In this document: piece after piece, positions 59,771 through 64,000 of the stretch
Layout: every line of letters begins with the position of its first letter
Numbering within the stretch: position 1 is the first letter of the stretch
NCBI RefSeq assembly: GCF_001808185.1
Contig: NZ_CP017668.1
Location: forward strand, 3,224,001 to 3,288,000
Reading direction: 5' to 3'
Origin: Jeongeupia sp. USM3
GTDB lineage: Bacteria > Pseudomonadota > Gammaproteobacteria > Burkholderiales > Chitinibacteraceae
DNA length: 64,000 nucleotides
Notes under the pieces: model-generated
What the model was told of the DNA's origin: nothing
What the model saw: the letters and a program-made list of their open reading frames with translations, nothing else
Database searches by the model: none
Made by a program: the position numbers and the translations under genes

Positions 59771-61942
59771 ATGAGGGAAATCAACCGCAGCAAGAGCCCG
59801 GTCCGGCATCTTGCCAAGGTTCCGGTCGCGGCCGCGTTCGCATCGGTCGTCGGCGCGGCCGGCATGGCGCAGGCCGCAGACACGACGCTGTCGACGGTGC
59901 AGGTCACCGCCGATCGCAAGGGCGACCCGAAGGGCACCGCCGACACCTACAACGCGCCGGTCACCACCGTCGGCCGCACCGCGCAGGCCGCGCGCGACAT
60001 CCCGCAGTCGACGACCAGCGTGACGCGCGAAATCATGAACGACCAGGGCGCGAACAACCTGAAGGACGCGCTGCGCAACGTCGCCGGCGTGACGTTCACC
60101 GCCGGCGAAAACGGCCGCTCGGGCGATGCGATCTCGCTGCGCGGCTTCTCCGCGACAACCGACCTCTTCCTCGACAATATCCGCGACACCGGCCAGTACA
60201 ACCGCGACACCTTCAACATCGACCGCGTCGAAGTGCTGCGCGGCCCGTCGTCGATGATCTACGGCCGCGGCTCGACCGGCGGCGTGATCAACCAGGTCAG
60301 CAAGACGCCGTTCCAGAGCGACGCCAGCTCGGTGACGCTGGGCATCGGTACCGAGGATTACTACCGCTTCGAGGGCGACATCAACAAGGGCCTGAGCGAC
60401 ACCGCCGGCCTGCGCATCAACCTGATGGGCCAGGACAGCGAATCGACCCGCGACGGCGGCGAAGCCAAGCGCTGGGGCGTGGCGCCGTCGGTGACTTTCG
60501 GCATCGGCGAGCCGACCGAAGTCACGTTCTCGTACTTCCACATGCAGGAAAACAACATCCCCGACTACGGCGTGCCGTACCTGCGCGGCACCGACGGCAT
60601 CGGCCGGCCGCTGCCGGTCGACCCGAAGACCTACTACGGCCTGCCCGAGTGGGACTACGAGGACACCAAGACCGACGTCGTCAGCGCCAAGGTCTCGCAC
60701 CAGTTCACGCCGGACATCAAGGTTACCAACAACACCCGTTACGGCCGCTACTGGCGCGAGATCTGGCCGAGCCCGCCGCGCATGGGCAGCGGCGTGACCG
60801 CCGCCAACGTCACCGACAACTCGCTGGTCACGCGCTCGCGCAACGGCGGTCGTGAAGGGCTCGACGAGATCCTGACCAACGTCACCGACGCGACGTTCAA
60901 CTTCGATACCGGCACGATCCGCCACCAGGTGCTCGCCGGCCTCGAGCTGACGCGCGAAACGTCGGAAACCACCCGCTGGGGTAACGTCGTGGCACCGCCG
61001 CCGGCGACCGTCGGCAACCCGAACAACCACCCGGCCATGCCGGCACCGATCAAGAACTACACGACCAACGTGCAGTTCGATTCGAACAACGTCGCCGTCT
61101 ACCTGCAGGACTTCATTGCGCTGACGCCGCAATGGAAGTTCCTGATCGGCGCACGCTGGGACTACCTCGACGCCGACTACGACACCAAGACCTTCGCGAC
61201 CAAGACGACGACCAACGTCAAGCGCACCGACAGCGAGTGGAGCTGGCGTACCGGCCTGATCTACCAGCCGGACGCGATCCAGTCGTACTACGTGTCGTAC
61301 GGCACCTCGTTCAACCCGTCGGCCGAGGCGTACTCGCTCGATCCGAAGGGCGCCAACACGCCGCCGGAGTCCAACCGCAACTACGAACTCGGCGCCAAGT
61401 GGGAGCTGTTCGAAGGCGACCTGAGCCTGCGCACCGCGCTGTTCCGCACCGAGAAGTACAACGAGCGCAACACCGACCCGCTGGTCAGCGACCGCTATGT
61501 GCTGTCGGGCAAGCGCACGACCGACGGCCTCGAAGTCGAAGTCGCCGGCCGGATCACCGAAAAGTGGAACGTGTTCGCCGGCTGGGCATGGATGGACGCC
61601 GAGATCACCGAAACCGCGATTGCGGCCGAGAAGGGCAAGACGCCGCTGAACACGCCGGACTACACCGCAAGCCTGTGGACGACCTACCAGATCGACACGT
61701 TCTGGAAGGCCGGTTTCGGCGCCAACGCGATCGGCGAGCGCTACGCCAACAACCTCAACACCACCGTGGTGCCGAGCTATGTGCGCTGGGACGCGATGGT
61801 CGAGTGGAACTACCGCGACTACAGCGTGCAGCTGAACGTCTACAACCTGTTCGACAAGACCTACTACGACAGCGTCTACGGCGGTCACATCGTGCCGGGC
61901 AACACCCGCTATGCGCATCTGAGCGGTACCTACCGCTTTTAA
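59771..61942 (+). CDS. fiu: TonB-dependent catecholate siderophore receptor, Fiu-like
   Basis: A 723-residue outer-membrane receptor: signal peptide ending AQAA (about residue 36), plug domain (DIPQSTTSVTREIMNDQGANNLKDALRNVAGV, SLRGFSATTDLFLDNIRD, RVEVLRGPSSMIYGRGSTGG) and a 22-strand barrel ending in Phe (HLSGTYRF). Its match to Fiu is supported by the PiuC/YbiX gene that follows. It would import ferric catecholates or their mimics. tonB lies just upstream with its own terminator between. Confidence 0.92.
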   Translation: MREINRSKSPVRHLAKVPVAAAFASVVGAAGMAQAADTTLSTVQVTADRKGDPKGTADTYNAPVTTVGRTAQAARDIPQSTTSVTREIMNDQGANNLKDALRNVAGVTFTAGENGRSGDAISLRGFSATTDLFLDNIRDTGQYNRDTFNIDRVEVLRGPSSMIYGRGSTGGVINQVSKTPFQSDASSVTLGIGTEDYYRFEGDINKGLSDTAGLRINLMGQDSESTRDGGEAKRWGVAPSVTFGIGEPTEVTFSYFHMQENNIPDYGVPYLRGTDGIGRPLPVDPKTYYGLPEWDYEDTKTDVVSAKVSHQFTPDIKVTNNTRYGRYWREIWPSPPRMGSGVTAANVTDNSLVTRSRNGGREGLDEILTNVTDATFNFDTGTIRHQVLAGLELTRETSETTRWGNVVAPPPATVGNPNNHPAMPAPIKNYTTNVQFDSNNVAVYLQDFIALTPQWKFLIGARWDYLDADYDTKTFATKTTTNVKRTDSEWSWRTGLIYQPDAIQSYYVSYGTSFNPSAEAYSLDPKGANTPPESNRNYELGAKWELFEGDLSLRTALFRTEKYNERNTDPLVSDRYVLSGKRTTDGLEVEVAGRITEKWNVFAGWAWMDAEITETAIAAEKGKTPLNTPDYTASLWTTYQIDTFWKAGFGANAIGERYANNLNTTVVPSYVRWDAMVEWNYRDYSVQLNVYNLFDKTYYDSVYGGHIVPGNTRYAHLSGTYRF

Positions 61943-61962
61943 TGTGAAAGGTCTGCGGTTGA

Positions 61963-62010
61963 TATAATCGTGACCATCGCCGCCGCGCTCGCAAGGGTGC
62001 GGCGGTTTTT
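61963..62010 (+). promoter_or_regulatory. -10 box and terminator-like hairpin between the receptor and piuC
   Basis: TATAAT (61963-61968) is followed by CCGCCGC (61980-61986), an unpaired stretch, GCGGCGG (61999-62005) and five T residues. The piuC ribosome site (AAGGA) comes after. It is either the receptor terminator or an attenuator for piuC. Confidence 0.5.
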
Positions 62011-62026
62011 CATTCAAGGAATCATC

Positions 62027-62707
62027 ATGCTGCTGCACATCCCGAACGTCCTCGACCGCGAAACCGCGCTGGCGTGCCGCGAACGGCTGGCCGGTGCCGG
62101 CTGGGTCGACGGCCGCATCACCTCGGGCACGCAGTCGGCACAGGTCAAGCGCAACCTGCAACTGCCGACCGAAGACCCGGTGTCGCAGGACGTCGCCAAT
62201 GTGATCCTGCGGGCGCTCGAGCAGAACGGCGTGTTCTTCTCGGCCGCGCTGCCGAAGAAGGTCGTGCCGCCGCAGTTCAACTACCACGAAGGCGGAATGC
62301 ACTTCGGCAACCACGTCGACAACGCGGTCCGGACGATGCCCGGCACCGGCGAGTGGGTCCGTACCGACCTGTCGGCGACGCTGTTCTTCACCGACCCCGA
62401 CGAGTACGACGGCGGCGATCTGGTGATCGAGGACACCTACGGCCTGCACGCGGTCAAGCTCGCCGCCGGCGACCTGATCCTCTATCCGTCGACCAGCCTG
62501 CACCGGGTCGAGCCGGTGACGCGCGGCGCGCGCATGGTCGCGTTCTTCTGGGTGCAGAGCATGGTGCGCGACGACGCGCAGCGCGGCCTTCTGTTCGACC
62601 TCGACACCAATATCCGCGACATCCGCAACCGTCATGGCGAGGATGCGGCCGCGGTCGGCCTGACCAACGTCTACCACAACCTGCTGCGGCAATGGGTCGA
62701 GGTCTGA
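62027..62707 (+). CDS. piuC: Fe2+/2-oxoglutarate-dependent PKHD-type dioxygenase PiuC (YbiX)
   Basis: A 226-residue dioxygenase with iron ligands His96, Asp98 (NHVDNAV) and His159 (SLHRV) and the 2-oxoglutarate-binding Arg169. The N-terminus MLLHIPNVLDRETALACRE is typical of PiuC. The gene accompanies Fiu/PiuA siderophore receptors in many proteobacteria; its substrate is not established. AAGGA lies ahead of the ATG at 62027. Confidence 0.94.
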   Translation: MLLHIPNVLDRETALACRERLAGAGWVDGRITSGTQSAQVKRNLQLPTEDPVSQDVANVILRALEQNGVFFSAALPKKVVPPQFNYHEGGMHFGNHVDNAVRTMPGTGEWVRTDLSATLFFTDPDEYDGGDLVIEDTYGLHAVKLAAGDLILYPSTSLHRVEPVTRGARMVAFFWVQSMVRDDAQRGLLFDLDTNIRDIRNRHGEDAAAVGLTNVYHNLLRQWVEV

Positions 62708-62817
62708 GCGGCGGGGCACCGGCGCCGCCGGGCCTTTGATGCCGCAGGCAGGGCGCCCGCCCGCCAGTGCGCCGGCGCTTGCGGTATACTCTCCGGTTTG
62801 TTTGCGGAGGGCTGAAC

Positions 62818-63054
62818 ATGCCGATTTATGCTTACCGCTGCTCGTCCTGCGGTCACGACGGCGAACACATGCAGAAAATGGCCGATGCGCCGCTCGAGCA
62901 ATGCCCGAGCTGCCACGCCCGGACTTACCAGAAACAGGTCACCGCTGCCGGTTTCCAGCTCAAGGGCTCGGGCTATTACGTGACCGATTTCAAGAACGGC
63001 CCGGCACCGTCCGGCGGCGCCTGCGGTTCGGGCAACTGTGGCCACGCCCACTGA
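62818..63054 (+). CDS. FmdB-type zinc ribbon protein
   Basis: A 78-residue protein with the zinc-ribbon pairs CSSCG (residues 8-12) and CPSCH, opening MPIYAYRCSSCG, and a Gly/Cys/His-rich tail (GACGSGNCGHAH). GGAGG lies 7 nt upstream. It is the first gene of fmdB-DUF502-aspS, a conserved order in betaproteobacteria. Possible regulatory role. Confidence 0.92.
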   Translation: MPIYAYRCSSCGHDGEHMQKMADAPLEQCPSCHARTYQKQVTAAGFQLKGSGYYVTDFKNGPAPSGGACGSGNCGHAH

Positions 63055-63061
63055 TACGGAC

Positions 63062-63745
63062 ATGATGGCCAGCCTGAAAAAATACCTGCTGACCGGCGTG
63101 CTGATCTGGGTGCCGCTGGCGATCACCATCTGGGTGCTGCAACTGATCATCGGCACGATGGATCAGATCGGCGAGCTGTTGCCGACGCCGATGCGCCCCG
63201 ACTACTGGCTGCTGCAGCGGCTGTCCAACGACCTGCCGTGGCTGGCCGACAAGCACGCGATCCCGGGCTTTGGCGTGGTGCTGACCGCGGTGGTGGTGCT
63301 GATCACCGGCCTGATCGCCCACAACATCATCGGCCGGCAACTGCTGCTGCTCGGCGAATGGGTGCTCAACCGCATTCCCATTGTCCGTTCGATCTATTCG
63401 AGCGTGAAGCAGGTGTCGGACACGCTGTTCTCCGATTCCGGCCAGGCGTTCCGGACCGCGGTGCTGGTGCAGTTTCCGCACCAGGGCACCTGGGCGGTCG
63501 GCTTCGTGACCAGCCAGGTCGGCGGCGAAATCGCCGACAAGCTCGGCCACGAAATGATCTCGGTCTTCGTGCCGACAACGCCGAACCCGACGTCGGGCTT
63601 CCTGTTCATGGCGCAGAAATCCGCCGTGCACGAACTCGACATGAGCGTCGACGAAGCGCTCAAGTATGTGATTTCCCTCGGCGTGGTTTCCCCGAACGGC
63701 AAGCCCGTCGCCGCGCCGACCGCCGCAGCCCAGCCTGTGGCCTGA
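63062..63745 (+). CDS. DUF502 family membrane protein
   Basis: A 227-residue protein with two membrane helices (residues 6-28 and about 70-92) and the conserved core IPIVRSIYSSVKQVSDTLF, QFPHQGTWAVGFVT, VFVPTTPNPTSGFL. Function unknown; it is usually next to aspS. The ATG at 63062 is preferred over the GTG at 63038 inside fmdB. Confidence 0.9.
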   Translation: MMASLKKYLLTGVLIWVPLAITIWVLQLIIGTMDQIGELLPTPMRPDYWLLQRLSNDLPWLADKHAIPGFGVVLTAVVVLITGLIAHNIIGRQLLLLGEWVLNRIPIVRSIYSSVKQVSDTLFSDSGQAFRTAVLVQFPHQGTWAVGFVTSQVGGEIADKLGHEMISVFVPTTPNPTSGFLFMAQKSAVHELDMSVDEALKYVISLGVVSPNGKPVAAPTAAAQPVA

Positions 63746-63772
63746 CTCAATACCATCAAGGACTAGACTTCA

Positions 63773-64000
63773 ATGCGTACCGATTACTGCGGCTTGATCG
63801 ACCAGCGTTACCTTGGCCAGACCGTCGTGCTCCAGGGCTGGGCCCACCGTCGTCGCGACCACGGCGGCGTGATCTTCATCGACCTGCGCGACCGCGAAGG
63901 CATCGTCCAGGTCGTGATCGACCCGGATACCCCCGAAGCGTTCAAGCTCGCCGACTCGTCGCGCAGCGAATACGTGCTGCAGATCACCGGTCTTGTCCGC
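63773..64000 (+). CDS. aspS: Aspartyl-tRNA synthetase AspS (5' end only)
   Basis: The first 76 codons, running off the right edge. The visible part is the anticodon-binding OB fold: MRTDYCGLIDQRYLGQTVVL, GWAHRRRDHGGVIFIDLRD, GIVQVVIDPD, all conserved in bacterial AspS. It charges tRNA-Asp (or tRNA-Asn as well, if non-discriminating). Confidence 0.96.
   Translation, partial: MRTDYCGLIDQRYLGQTVVLQGWAHRRRDHGGVIFIDLRDREGIVQVVIDPDTPEAFKLADSSRSEYVLQITGLVR

Overview
The window looks like core chromosome of a high-GC betaproteobacterium, most likely order Neisseriales and plausibly a chitin-degrading member (Chitinibacteraceae/Chromobacteriaceae type). Evidence is the gene order rluD/pgeF next to bamD, fmdB-DUF502-aspS, a polar-type flhF/flhG flagellar set, and a secreted esterase carrying a CBM5/12 chitin-binding module. 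The genus is inference only. Long open frames opposite real genes are common because of the GC content and were not annotated.

Layout. 1-3977 (minus): a lysophospholipid acyltransferase, ftsK, and a solute-binding protein that runs off the left edge. 4181-16220 (minus): flhB-flhA, then flhF-flhG, a GNAT acetyltransferase, a complete MCE-type ABC lipid-transport set, fliA and motC, with rluA inserted on the plus strand. 16351-21758 (plus): fliK-fliL-fliM-fliN-fliO-fliP-fliQ-fliR. 21974-26988: folE2, an inverse-autotransporter-like barrel, a small membrane protein, pgeF-rluD and bamD. 27073-27487: tRNA-Ala, Glu, Arg, Glu. 27553-32394: an alpha/beta hydrolase, then glycerol catabolism (glpD, glpK, tpiA).

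32525-49348 is an envelope-defence block: an OmpR/EnvZ-type two-component system, a divergent Spy-like chaperone, the mdtA-mdtB-mdtC RND pump with its outer-membrane factor, and macA-macB with a second outer-membrane factor. 49519-52703 holds an oxidoreductase, a LysR regulator and a class-C-type serine esterase. 53139-58710 holds the CE2-like esterase, a TPR protein, DUF2784, DUF1993, tag and a chemoreceptor with a clear sigma-28 promoter. 58914-62707 is an iron block: tonB, a Fiu-like siderophore receptor and its PiuC partner. The right edge is fmdB, a DUF502 protein and the start of aspS.

No complete novel multi-gene system stands out. The observations most worth following are the compact envelope-stress island with triple TTTAC repeats, the MCE transporter embedded in the flagellar operon, the in-frame 33-bp tandem repeat inside glpD, the chitin-binding CE2-like esterase, several dispersed intergenic repeat families, and a 32-bp palindrome whose two ends are the stop codons of convergent genes.
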